This document shows positions 13,201 through 25,200 of a stretch of DNA of 64,000 nt, in pieces. Numbering within the stretch: position 1 is the first letter of the stretch; the number at the start of each line of letters is the position of its first letter. Source of the stretch: Maniola hyperantus (lineage: Eukaryota; Arthropoda; Insecta; Lepidoptera; Nymphalidae); NCBI RefSeq assembly GCF_902806685.2, contig NC_048552.1, positions 7,839,662 through 7,903,661 on the forward strand, given 5' to 3'. A model generated the notes under the pieces. The model searched no databases and was not told the DNA's origin. It was given only the letters and a program-made list of their open reading frames with translations. A program made the position numbers and the translations under genes.

Positions 13201-16200
13201 GTTTCATCACCTGTAACTATCCTTTCGAATACACTTGCTGGATCGTCACCACACAGCCAAAATCACCGCACGATGCTCGATTTTCTTCAACATTGTCGCG
13301 TCAGTCATTTTCGTCGTCGCTGACTGGAGGTAGCAAACAAACTAATGAATCAACATGAAATTTTATCTAAATACCCTCAGATAATGTTGTTAGCTAATGA
13401 TATATTATTTTAATTACCCACTATAATATCAAATCACCCCGATACCGAGAATACATTGAACGCCCCTCGTAGTATCGACAAACTAAAACTGTAATATGAA
13501 ATGGCTTTAACTTACTGTTCTACCGTTCACTAGGTAGCCTCTTTTTAGAGAACGAATAATTATGTACGGGAGCGGTGTGCAGGCTCGACCGTACCAAAGG
13601 GGAGATCTCCCACCGAGCGGTTGGTTGTGCTCGGTAGCGCCAGCTGGGCCGACGGTTATGTCTTGAAACTTCTATATATAGTTCCAGATTGCAGAAAACT
13701 CCGTTAGTGCGATTACCATCGGCGGTACATTTGTTCGGGACTACGTCATCGATTGAACAGCGCCATCTAGTTTCTATTGTGGTAACCGCCACATCACTCC
13801 CCTCCGAGACGAACGCGTAGTGTGATGCAGTGAAGAGAGGTGGCGTTGTAGCGTGAAGGCGTGTGAAGGGCAATGGCTGCTAACCATTAAGAGAAGCGGT
13901 AGACCAGGACGCTTGTAGCTGGTGATGGAGTGCAGAGCCATTGTGCCCCGAAGCTGTGGCTACATCCGTCTTACAGGCCTCGATGTGCTTGCTGTTGCTG
14001 CTTGTAGACTTGGAGTTGGAGGAGACGTCGGCTTGCGGTGTGTGATCCAAAGGTGTTGCGGTGTATGCGATCACCCTTGATCACGTTGAGTGCGCAGTGC
14101 GGAGTGCGGCGGTGTGCGGTTGATCTTCGATGACGTCGGCTGTTGTAGTGTGCGACCATTCTTGATTTCGTCGGTTGTTGAGGTGTCCGACCGTTCTTGA
14201 TCACGTCGGTGTCACCAATGTACGGGAGCGGTGTGCAGGCTCGACCGTACCAAAGGGGAGATCTCCCACCGAGCGGTTGGTTGTGCTCGGTAGCGCCAGC
14301 TGGGCCGACGGTTATGTCTTGAAACTTCTATATATAGTTCCAGATTGCAGAAAACTCCGTTAGTGCGATTACCATCGGCGGTACATTTGTTCGGGACTAC
14401 GTCATCGATTGAACAGCGCCATCTAGTTTCTATTGTGGTAACCGCCACAATTATATAGAAATGGGAATGGTTTGACCTATTGGCGACTGCGTACTTCAGT
14501 TGATAATGCTTTGCTGGTTACTGGGCAAGCACCTACTTTCCTACGGGTGCCTCGTAGAGCATCATTTCCGAATATTATTATTTATTACTAATACATATCT
14601 GATAGCTAAAGACTTTCTCTTAGTCGAGTCGTACGCGGCGGAATCTGCAGGAAGTCATTATTAACTCAAGAAAAAATGCCCCAATTACCGGTGTCCACCT
14701 CATTATTATCCCAAGATAAACCCCACAATTATCAAAGCTCAGCGCATTTCTATCTCAAGAAAAACCTCACCATTATGTGATTTAAGCAGACTTCCTTTCT
14801 TCAAATTACACAAGTTTAAAAAATGTGTTAAAAGTATGCTTCTAAAAAAAGCATATTATACAGTCGCAGACTATGTAAACGATAAAAAAGCTTGGATTTG
14901 ACTCGCTCCAGCAATGCACGGGGCTGCAATGGCTTGTATAGTACGGTATAATTACATTGTAAATTGAAAAATTAAAAAGAGCAACCGCCGAGTCTTGCTG
15001 GTTCTTCTCGGTGGGAACGGCGTTCCGAACCAGTGGTAAATTAAAACTACCTGACTATTCATAAACACTTGTAAAAAGTTTACATGAATAAAAAAACATT
15101 CTATTCTATTCTATTCAAAATGTACCACGTACATTAACAACAGTTAAAAATTTGAAACATTTATCGCATAAGTATAACTCGATGTATTTACGGGCGACTC
15201 AAAGTATACCCGATGACATGTGTTCAGGTGAACCACTCGCCAAGTTTCCACACAGACACGCAGCTGGACCGCGAGGTGAAGGAGGGGCTGCTGACTGACA
15301 CCTTCACCATGCTCAACATCTGGCAGTGCGACAAGAAGCGCGTGCTGGAGGAGGACCGCAAGCGGATACGCGACCGCCTGCTGCAGACCAACAAGTGAGG
15401 GCTCCTTCACATTCATCGTCATCGTGAACTAATTCACGTCCTCTGCTGGACATAGGTCTCTTGTAACGAATCCACAAGCCACATTTCTGCGCCGCTTCAA
15501 TCCAGCGGCTTCCTGTGACTCGTTTTATTGTCATTGTTTCAAGCATATTTTGTGTCTTGGTTGTGTTGCAATAAGAGTAAATATGTATACCCACGGTCGA
15601 TAGGTGCCCGGCAACTCAGTCGACAGAACCTGTTATTTATATGTTGTTGCTGAGTTTGTATGGAAGACTCGGCAACTTCCATTATAAATTACAGATTCTT
15701 GAGTTGCCCGTCGACTGAGCTGCCGAGCAATTATCGACCGTGCGTATAGGCTCTTACAGATAGGTAGGAGAGCCAAGTAAAATTTTTTTCGTCATAGCGT
15801 CGCGACATAGTCACCGCATCTTGTAATAGTATCAATATTTTTAGATTTGCGGAATACGCTCCCACCGAAGAAAAAGAACCCGAAAAGAGTCCATGGCAGA
15901 CACAAATACAATGGGAAGAGACGCATTTGGGAAATTACAGGTAAGTTGATGCAGTTTGTTATCTGTTGTGCTATTGACGCTTATAACTTGTAGACTCATG
16001 AAACTTCAGTCAATTGTTGAGGCTGCAAGCATTTTTCTTTGAAGTTGAATTTATCGATAAAATGCTAATTCCAGCATGTCTCGCGATCCTTTTACTGTGT
16101 TAAATACACTTGAGAGATCTTCTTAATGTTCACAAAGGTGTGTGCCAATCCGCACTTGTCCAGCGTGGGGGACTGTGAGACCTATAGTTTTTGAGGGTTT

Positions 16201-19200
16201 ACGGACGGTCTTTAAGCGGAAGTTGGATGAAATAAAAATGCACCAATGTAAGTGTAACGCTGTGGGGACATGCCGCCACACACTGATTTAATTTTATAAA
16301 CGATACCTCGCGACGGCCGCCCGACCATGCACCGCGTAACTAGTTTTGTCGTAGGTACTAATGACTATCGCAAAATGTAAAATTCAATCGTACGGTCAGC
16401 TTTGCTTTCGGTCGGCCGGCAAGTACATTTTGTATGGAAATAATATATGTGTATTTATTTAGATTTAAGGTTTAGATTAATATAAATATTTATAAGTATT
16501 AACTATAAGTTTAATGATAAGTTTTAGTTATAAGTTATAATGATAAATTTTAGTAATAGGTTTTAATTATAATAATAAGTTACTTTAAGTTAATTTGGAT
16601 GTTATTATAATATGTAGTTAGTTAGTAGTAGTTAGTAGAATATGTCGCCTACACCACCACCCCCCAGAGACCGTCAAGGGCGATAAAAATTTGTAAACTT
16701 GACTTGGCGGCCAGAACGAGTTTGATAGCCTTTAAGGTTGCATTTTTCCTGTGGCTGATCCTCTTCGTTTGGAGTGGAGTCGCTTTTATCGGTCAGTAAG
16801 TAAGCTGGTTTAAGACGGTCTATGGAGACCGTTACCTGCTTGCCATTGACCAGCAAAGTGTAAACTTTTTCATTCCGAGATAATATTTTGTACGGCCCTG
16901 TGTAGGCAGGTTGTAACGAACCACGTGATGCGTCATCTCGAATGAAGGCATGATCCGTGGTCGCCAGGTCTTTAAAAACAAATATTTTGTTTCTGCCATG
17001 GCGTGAAGCTGGCACGGGCCGTAAATTCTCGGCAAAAGAACGTAGGCGGGCCGTAAAATCTGTAATGTCGGTTGTACCATCTACAGAGGAGTGAAAAAAT
17101 TCTCCCGGCAGCCTCAAAGGTTCGCCATATAATAGCTCGGCCGAAGAAGTTTTCAGATCTTCCTTAAAAGCACTTCTTATTCCAAGAAGTAACCAAGGTA
17201 AAGACTCAGTCCACTTGTTGTTTGCATGACAGACAATAGATGCTTTGAGTTGTCTGTGAAAGCGTTCGACCAAGCCATTACAAGAAGGGTGGTATGCTGT
17301 TGTCCTTTTATGCTCGAATCCAGCTATCTTTGCCAGATAGCTGAACAGAGCTGACTCGAATTGGCGGCCGCGGTCTGTGACGACAGACTCTGGGCTGCCA
17401 AAGCGCGATATCCAACCCGATAGCAATGCCTTTGCCACTGTTTCAGCTGTAATATCCGTTATTGGTATGACTTCCGCCCATCTAGTGAAACGGTCTACTG
17501 CTGTCAGACAATAACGGTAACCTTCTGAAGGCGGTAAGGGCCCAACTATGTCTATGTGAATATTTTTGAAACGTGCGCGAGGCAAATTGTATGTGCCTAA
17601 AGGCGCGGACACGTGTCGGCTTATTTTTGCACGTTGGCAAGACAGACACGATTGTGCCCACAACCTGCAATCTCTCCTAATGCCCGGCCAGACGAAGCGC
17701 TCTGCTATTAATTTGGCAGTTGCATTGATGCCTGGGTGGCTAAGGGAGTGTAGGCTTTCAAAGACTTGTCTTCTTAGCTGCTTTGGTACAAATGGCCTGG
17801 GAGTCGATGTACTGACGTCGCAGTACACGAATGTCTGACTTCCAGGTAATTTTGTCCTTTGTAAACGCAGAGAAGACTTCTCTTTAAGGTAGTGCGCTAA
17901 TTCCGGATCTGAAGCTTGACATTCTGCTAGAGACTCAAGACTGACGGGAGCATGAAGTTCATCCACTCGAGATAAGGTGTCGGCTACGACGTTGTCCTTG
18001 CCAGAAATATGCCTTATGTCGGTGGTGAATTGTGCTATAAAATCTAGGTGTCTATACTGTCTAGGCGAACAGTTGGTTTTCCGTTCGTGAAAAGCAAAAC
18101 TTATTGGCTTATGATCAGTATAGATCACGAAATGTCGAGCCTCTAGCATGTGTCTAAAATATTTAATCGCTTCATAGATCGCAAGCAATTCCCTATCGTA
18201 TGGGGAATATTTCTGCTGTGAAGGAATTAGTTTTCTGGAGAAGAAACCTAAAGGTTCCCAATCCTCACCTTTTCTTTGTTGCAGAACTGCTCCGATAGCG
18301 ACATCCGAGGCGTCTGTCACTAGTGCGAGCTCCGCTTGAAAGTTGGGATGTGCCAGCAATACTGCGTTGGCCAGACTATTTTTACAGTCCTGAAAGGCCT
18401 GAAGTGCATCGCCAGTTAGATTGATAGGTTGAGAACCCTTAGCCGCACCAACTAATAAATTGTGCAAAGGGGCCTGCGTTTGGGCTGCTTTAGGCAAAAA
18501 CCGCCTATAAAAATTAAGCATGCCCAAAAACCTGCGTAGTTGACGGATGTCTTTAGGCTGTGGGAAATCCTTGATCACTTGTACTTTTGCATCAAGTGGC
18601 TTAGTTCCGTTCTCGGAGATATGATGTCCTAAAAAGGTAACCTCCGGTACGCCAAAGACACATTTCGATGTATTGATAAGCATACCGAAATCCTTCAACC
18701 TACCAAATATCTGGCGAAGATGTTCTTGGTGCTCGACTTCATTTTTACTAAAAATTAAGAAGTCGTCCAGATAGCAGTAGCAGAAGTCGAGTCCCCGGGT
18801 CATCTCATCTACGAATCGCTGGAACGTTTGCGCAGCGTTACGGAGACCGAATGTCATAAACGGGAACTCGTACAACCCGAAGGGCGTGGTTATCGCGGTC
18901 TTCGGGATGTCTTCGGGGCTGACAGGTATCTGATTATAGGCCTTCACCAGGTCTATTGTACTAAAAAATTTACAGCCAGCTATGCTGTGGGCAAAATCGT
19001 GAATGTGCCTGATCGGATACCTGTCAGGGATCGTCCTGGCATTCAGCCTCCGGTAATCACCACAAGGGCGCCATCCGTTGTTTTTATTGGGAGCCAAGTG
19101 TAGAGGGGATGACCAAGGGCTCTCCGACGGCCTAGCTGTTCCGATCTGCAACATTGTGTGGAACTCTTGCCGTGCGATTTTTAATTTGTCAGGCGCTAGG

Positions 19201-22200
19201 CGCCTTGGTTGGCAGGAGACAGGAGGTCCAGGGGTCGTGCGTATATGATGTACAGTGCTGTGTGGTATGATGCGTAACGTACCTGCCGGGCGAGTGATTT
19301 CCGGAAACTCTTCCAATATCTTATGATACGTTGACTGACCAGTTATTACCTTTACAGACGAAATGCAATTAGGTTGGGCGATTGACGCAGTTGTTCTTAC
19401 ATTAGTAGTGCTATCGATTAAACATTGGTTTTGAGAGTCTACCACTAACTTATAAAATACAAGAAAGTCAACACCGATAATTGGTCTTGTCACATCAGCG
19501 ACCAAGAAACGCCACAAAAAATTACGACGGAGTCCGAGATCTAGGTTAAAGTTCACGTATCCGTAAGTCTCTATGGGCGTACCGTTGGCTGCACTTAATT
19601 GGTAATTCGCACGTTTAAAAGTACCTATAAGTAAGGACCGAGGGAAGACGCAGACGTCACTTCCTGTGTCTACCAAAAACTGAATCTTCGTCGTCCGGTC
19701 CGTGACAAATAGGCGACCCACAGCAGGGGTAGGGCAATCGTTGGTCGCCATTAGCGACTGCCCTTGCTGTTTTCCGTTGCTTTGTAGTCGCAAGGCTGGA
19801 CGCACTTGAATGCCTTGCTGCCAAACTTTGTGTGGTAGTAGCAGACTGGGTATTTCCCATAACTCGGCTGTGATCGACCTCGTGAGTGGCTGCGCTGCGA
19901 TTGGTGATTACGTGACCTACTCGAGCTACGGGATCTATTGCCGAATTTCGTAGTCAGTGCTTCGACTTGCTTTCTTAGCTCTGATATTTCCTTTCGTAGG
20001 TCATCGTTACTCGCGGGTTGCACCGTAGCTGCAGTAGCATGGACTTGAACGGCTGGGGCTGCTATGTCCATTATGCGGTCCGCTAGTTCAGCTTGCTCCT
20101 CCAGTGATGCAGACTTTTGCGCGGCCAAGACTGTCTGGATATTTATAGGTAGTCTACTTATCCAAATTGTATGTAGGTACTCGTCCGGGAACTCGGCGCC
20201 AGCAAGGTCTCTTAAATGGCGGAAGAACTGGGATGGTTTTCGGTCCCCGAGTTCTTCGTGGCGAAGTAGTTGTTTCATTTTTGTCGCCCGGGACGCCGAC
20301 AACCTATTTACCAACTCAGTTTTGAGTTTTTCATATTTATTTGTTGGCGGTGGATTTATCACAACGTCCTTTATTTCCTTGGCGTATTGGTGCTCCAAGT
20401 GACCCATAACATAATAAAATCGTGTGGTGTCACTGGTGATGTTTGCGAGCGCAAACTGCCCCTCTAGTTGCGCGAACCAGATTTCGGGCTCATCGGGGTA
20501 AAAGGGAGGCACTTTTATTCCTACCTTGAAAACTTCTGTAAGTGGTCCGTCCGTTGAAACGCGCCTTTCGCTCGCACTTTGCTGGCCGCTGCTACCGCCG
20601 GCGCGGCATCGACGCGTTCGCCAAAAGCGAACATATTGTTTCCTTTTTGCGTATTCTTCTGATTGTCCTTCAAAGGGCAATCATCCAAGGGTCACCAGTA
20701 TAGTTTTTGAGGGTTTACGGACGGTCTTTAAGCGGAAGTTGGATGAAATAAAAATGCACCAATGTAAGTGTAACGCTGTGGGGACATGCCGCCACACACT
20801 GATTTAATTTTATAAACGATACCTCGCGACGGCCGCCCGACCATGCACCGCGTAACTAGTTTTGTCGTAGGTACTAATGACTATCGCAAAATGTAAAATT
20901 CAATCGTACGGTCAGCTTTGCTTTCGGTCGGCCGGCAAGTACATTTTGTATGGAAATAATATATGTGTATTTATTTAGATTTAAGGTTTAGATTAATATA
21001 AATATTTATAAGTATTAACTATAAGTTTAATGATAAGTTTTAGTTATAAGTTATAATGATAAATTTTAGTAATAGGTTTTAATTATAATAATAAGTTACT
21101 TTAAGTTAATTTGGATGTTATTATAATATGTAGTTAGTTAGTAGTAGTTAGTAGAATATGTCGCCTACAGACCTGTTCGCAAAAATGGGCGGGTGGTGGA
21201 TTGAAATGATGGAGTAGGTCGATATAAAATAAATGTGGTGTTGCACACAGACGCGTGTACCCGGTGGGGGAGCAGTACGCGAGTCTGTTCCAGCAGCCGT
21301 CGGGTTCGCTGTACACGGGCACGGCGTCCTCGCGCGCGCGCGGCGACTGCACGCGTCTGCAGCGCGAAGAGTTCCAGGTTAGTCTGCGCCCTGCGGACTA
21401 GGCTAACGGGGACATTGGAAACGTCGTCCAGACCAATGACATTATAAAACTCCAGATAAGCAAAGGTTATACAATTTTATTTTAAAAAGTGAAGACAAAT
21501 TCTTACGCTTCTGTGTACATGACTCATTACATGTACATGACACATACGAACGTACTTTATTAATGGCAACCCGTTACCAGGGTTGCACCCAGACTATTTC
21601 TAATTTGCAGAAGATCACGCGAATCCCTTCGTGAAAAATTTAAACAGACTACTCTTTCAGCTGCTTCGTAGTATATTTAAAACTAGCTTCTCAGATATTT
21701 TCGAACTGGAATCTACCTACTATTTAAAACACTGCCTTAAACTTATAACTGGGGTAAGATACGACTGTCAGGAGTTACAAAAACAACATATTGCAGCAAA
21801 CAAAGGCAAAAGCTGAAGCTCTAAAGAAACCATCGCAACCGAAGTCCAAAGAGGAGATAGGAAGGAAAAGGACGGAGAAGAGGCGACGCTCACCACTGCG
21901 AGCGTCACGAGCGAAAAGACAACGCGCACGCGCGAACTGAAGCGCAAGGAGAAAGACGATAAGAGCAAACTGTCCACTAAACCTTCTCTAGTGCAACAAC
22001 CGGTAAGCATCTCATATATTAGTAGGCACTGGTCAAAGTGACCGATGACATTCGATGGGCAATGGACAATAAACAGCTCACAATTCTAACTTTGCTTGAC
22101 TTTAGTAATGCATTTAATACGGTGGATTATGACATATTGCTGAGTCTGTTCTATTAACATAGCTCCATCGGTGATTGACTGGTTTCGGAGTTACCTCAGA

Positions 22201-25200
22201 GGCCGTCGTCAGCGCATCCAAATCGACGAGGTTGTCTCGTCATGGTGTGATATTACGGCTGGGGTACCTCAGGGTGGCGTGTTGTCTCCTTTACTCTTTG
22301 CCATTTTCATAAATTCCGTAACTTCTCATATCTCTTCTCTCTACCACATGTATACAGATGATATCCAAATTTATCGCTCTGCAACTCTAGAAGATCTCGA
22401 TTCTGCTGTTTGCGTTATTAATAATGATTTAGCTGCAGTTGCTGATTGGAGCAGACAGTTTGGCCTACGCGTTAATCCTGCAAAATCTCAGGCTATTGTT
22501 ATTGGCAGTCCAGGATACATTGCAAAAGTTAACTTGCAAGGCCTTTCTCGCCGATCCTCTTTAATGGCGTTGTTATTCCTTACTCTGACTCTGTTAAAGA
22601 CCTAGGTATCCACTTAGATCAACAACTGTCCTGGTCTGTACATCTAAAAAAGTTGAGCAGAAGAACATTTGCGACGATGAGTTCTTTGCGACGGTTGCGT
22701 TATCTCTTGCCAATTCCAACCAAAGTTATGTTGGCACATTCTCTCCTTCTCTCTATTCTCGATTATGCGGACGCAAGCTATCTCAACTTGACTGAGAACC
22801 AACTTAACAAGCTTGAGCGACTCCAAAATCTTGCCATTCGGTTCATATTTGGTTTGCGCAAATATGACCATGTATCTGAATTTCGTCAAAAGCTCAAATG
22901 GCTCCCTATTCACCGTCGCCGGGATTTGCATGTACTTTCTCTTCTGTACTGTGTGCTATATCACTTAAAAACTCCCCCTTACCTCAAGGAGAAGTTTAGT
23001 TTTCTTGGAGTGCAAACCGACATAAGATCCTGCCGAACCTTAATGTTAGAAACGCCGAGTCATAAAACGAAGTTCTATGGCAACTCATTCACTGTGCGAG
23101 CTGTTGAACTTTGGAATGCACTACCATTGACCATACGGAAATCAAAGTCACTAGACTCCTTTAAAACTGCAGTGAAGAATCATTATCTTACAAATTGAAG
23201 ACGACAATCATATTTGTTTCTCCTTAAGTACGATTATGGAGTATATATTAGTCTATTTTATAAGTATATTGGTATTATACATATTATTTAATACATGTAT
23301 TAGTGGTTTATGTATTAGTATGTATCAGTTATTTGAATGTATGTTTATTAGTATCTTACACACCACCTGCAGTCTAATTTTCCTTATACTTTCCAATCTT
23401 CAAGGTTGCCTGGTAGAGATCGCTAATTAGCGATAAGGCCGCCTTTTGTATCTTCCTTCTGTCTGTGTTTTTTATTCTTTAATGTAATCCTTCTTGTGGT
23501 TGTGCAAATAAAGTGTATTTATTATTATTATTATTATTAGTTAATAGTGCCTCGCAGGTACAGAAGGCTCACTACGTGAAGACGATTATATAAATAGCTA
23601 CTCTTGCTCCGACGCAATAAATTTCAATTCGGCTCGCATGTATCTACTGCGGCCTAAAATTTGTAACAAACGTCTGTCTATCGCGTAAACTCGTATCTCT
23701 TATGTAATAACCCTTTGAGAGCATATTAGACCTCACAAAGACGTTATTCATTCAATGGGGCCGATTCTCTGGTACACAATCTCTAAACTAAACTAAATTA
23801 ACAGGTCTAAATCTAGTGCTTTCCTTTTCCGCAAGCAACATTATGAAAGGGATAGCAATAGATTTAAACGTGATATTTTAGTTTAGTTTAGAGATTGTGT
23901 ACAAAGGAATTAGCCACAATGTCCATTTTATTTATTTATTCTTATTTATAAAACTTCTTAGTACAAATAAATAAATAAAAATAACAGGTGGAAGCAAAAG
24001 AGAAGGAACCGTCGAAGCCGCCATACGTTCTATGCTCGTACGAGCCCGACCCCATCGTGGAGAAGGAGGAGCGCGAGCGCGTCAACCAGCTGGCGCAGAG
24101 GGACTTCCTCATCCGCAGCTACGGCATGCTCGAGCAGGTATACTCTCAGAGTTGTATTCCACATTGCTGAGGATCGTGATACTTCTACATTGAAAGTAGA
24201 GATTGTTCTGCATATGAGTTACAACTACCTACCACAAAATATTGTTCATTTTTGTGACTCTACTAAGATTACGGTTTTCGACTCGATTGCATGTGTTTAG
24301 GGTCTGAACTTTAGTTTAATCATTCAGTGGCACCGATTCTGTTGTCTTTCTCTAAACTAAACTTAGAGTATCTGCATCCTTTTCTTTTTAACAATGCTAA
24401 AAAGGGACAGAACATGAACTTTACATTTAAAGACTACATTTTAGTGCACGCTATAAATTTAAACAGTAGGCTCGCGACTGTGCGCTAAAATCACGGGTTT
24501 TATCAACTAAAAATTAAATTTAAAACTGTCAAACTGCGTCTGTCCTTTTCATATTACATTAGTAAGAAGACGATGCGAATACTCTAAAATTAGGTTGTGC
24601 TCAGAATCAGTACCACTATGAAATTATTCTAATGTGTAAAAGGAATGTGCAACATCCATAATTATAAACTCATGTGAGTAAACTGTTCTGCTGTTAAATA
24701 AAGAGTAAATGTAACGTTGTAAAAAGAGTAAATAGTAGAGTAAAGTGGATGTGAAGTTGTAAAATTAAAGTTATTCTCCTGTTAAATAAAGAGTGAATTA
24801 ATAATAATAAACATGTATTTATTATATATATTACAGATTTATCTAATCATGAAAAAAATGGGCACATTACGACCCGAAGACGAACGGAAGTACGGTGTGT
24901 ATGGGCGTCTATCAGTTGTGTCCAATTCACCGCCGAAGGTCAGTAATGTTCCTTAGTCTATTACACACTAACTGATCCGCCCGGTTTCGATCGGTTGAAA
25001 TTTGGTATACCTAAATATATATAATATAATATAGCCTTTGGTACTTCTGGATTAAGTAATCGTCTTTCTAATGGTGAAAGAATTATTAAAATCGGCATAG
25101 TAGTTTCAAAGTTTATCAATCACAAACAACAAATGTCTCCTCTTTATAATATTATTATAAATTACTAGATGATGCCCGCGACTTCGTCTGCGTGGATATA

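Larger units (their letters stand above)
13563..14449 (-). mobile_element. Non-autonomous LTR element (TRIM-like), complete
   Basis: Two 231-bp direct repeats (13563-13793 and 14219-14449) read as identical, begin TG and end CA, and are flanked by the 4-bp duplication ATTA (13559-13562 and 14450-14453). Only 425 bp lie between them. In minus orientation a primer-binding-like TTGGTGACACCGACGTGAT directly follows the 5' LTR (14219-14449), and a purine tract GGAGGGGAGTGA directly precedes the 3' LTR (13563-13793), which fixes the orientation. No gag or pol is encoded, so proteins would have to come from another element. Identical LTRs imply recent insertion. It sits antisense in a TTLL6 intron. 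Confidence 0.9.
16183..21169 (-). mobile_element. Ty3/gypsy LTR retrotransposon, full length
   Basis: 4,987 bp with 471-bp LTRs at 16183-16653 and 20699-21169 that read as identical, flanked by GACC(T) at 16179-16183 and 21170-21174. In minus orientation, CTGGTGACCC directly after the 5' LTR is a plausible primer-binding site, and the purine run GGGGGGTGGTGG precedes the 3' LTR. Two long frames, gag and pol, are open. No envelope-like frame follows pol. It sits antisense in the TTLL6 intron between 15940 and 21251, only 81 bp from the downstream acceptor. Identical LTRs and open frames indicate a very recent insertion. Confidence 0.95.

Noticed and set aside
21797..22002. TTLL6 exon starting at 21797 (acceptor TTGCAG)
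   Set aside because: It is 206 nt and breaks the frame between two phase-0 exons; the acceptor at 21771 gives 231 nt and the right frame, leaving only the TGA unexplained. The 21797 start cannot be fully excluded.
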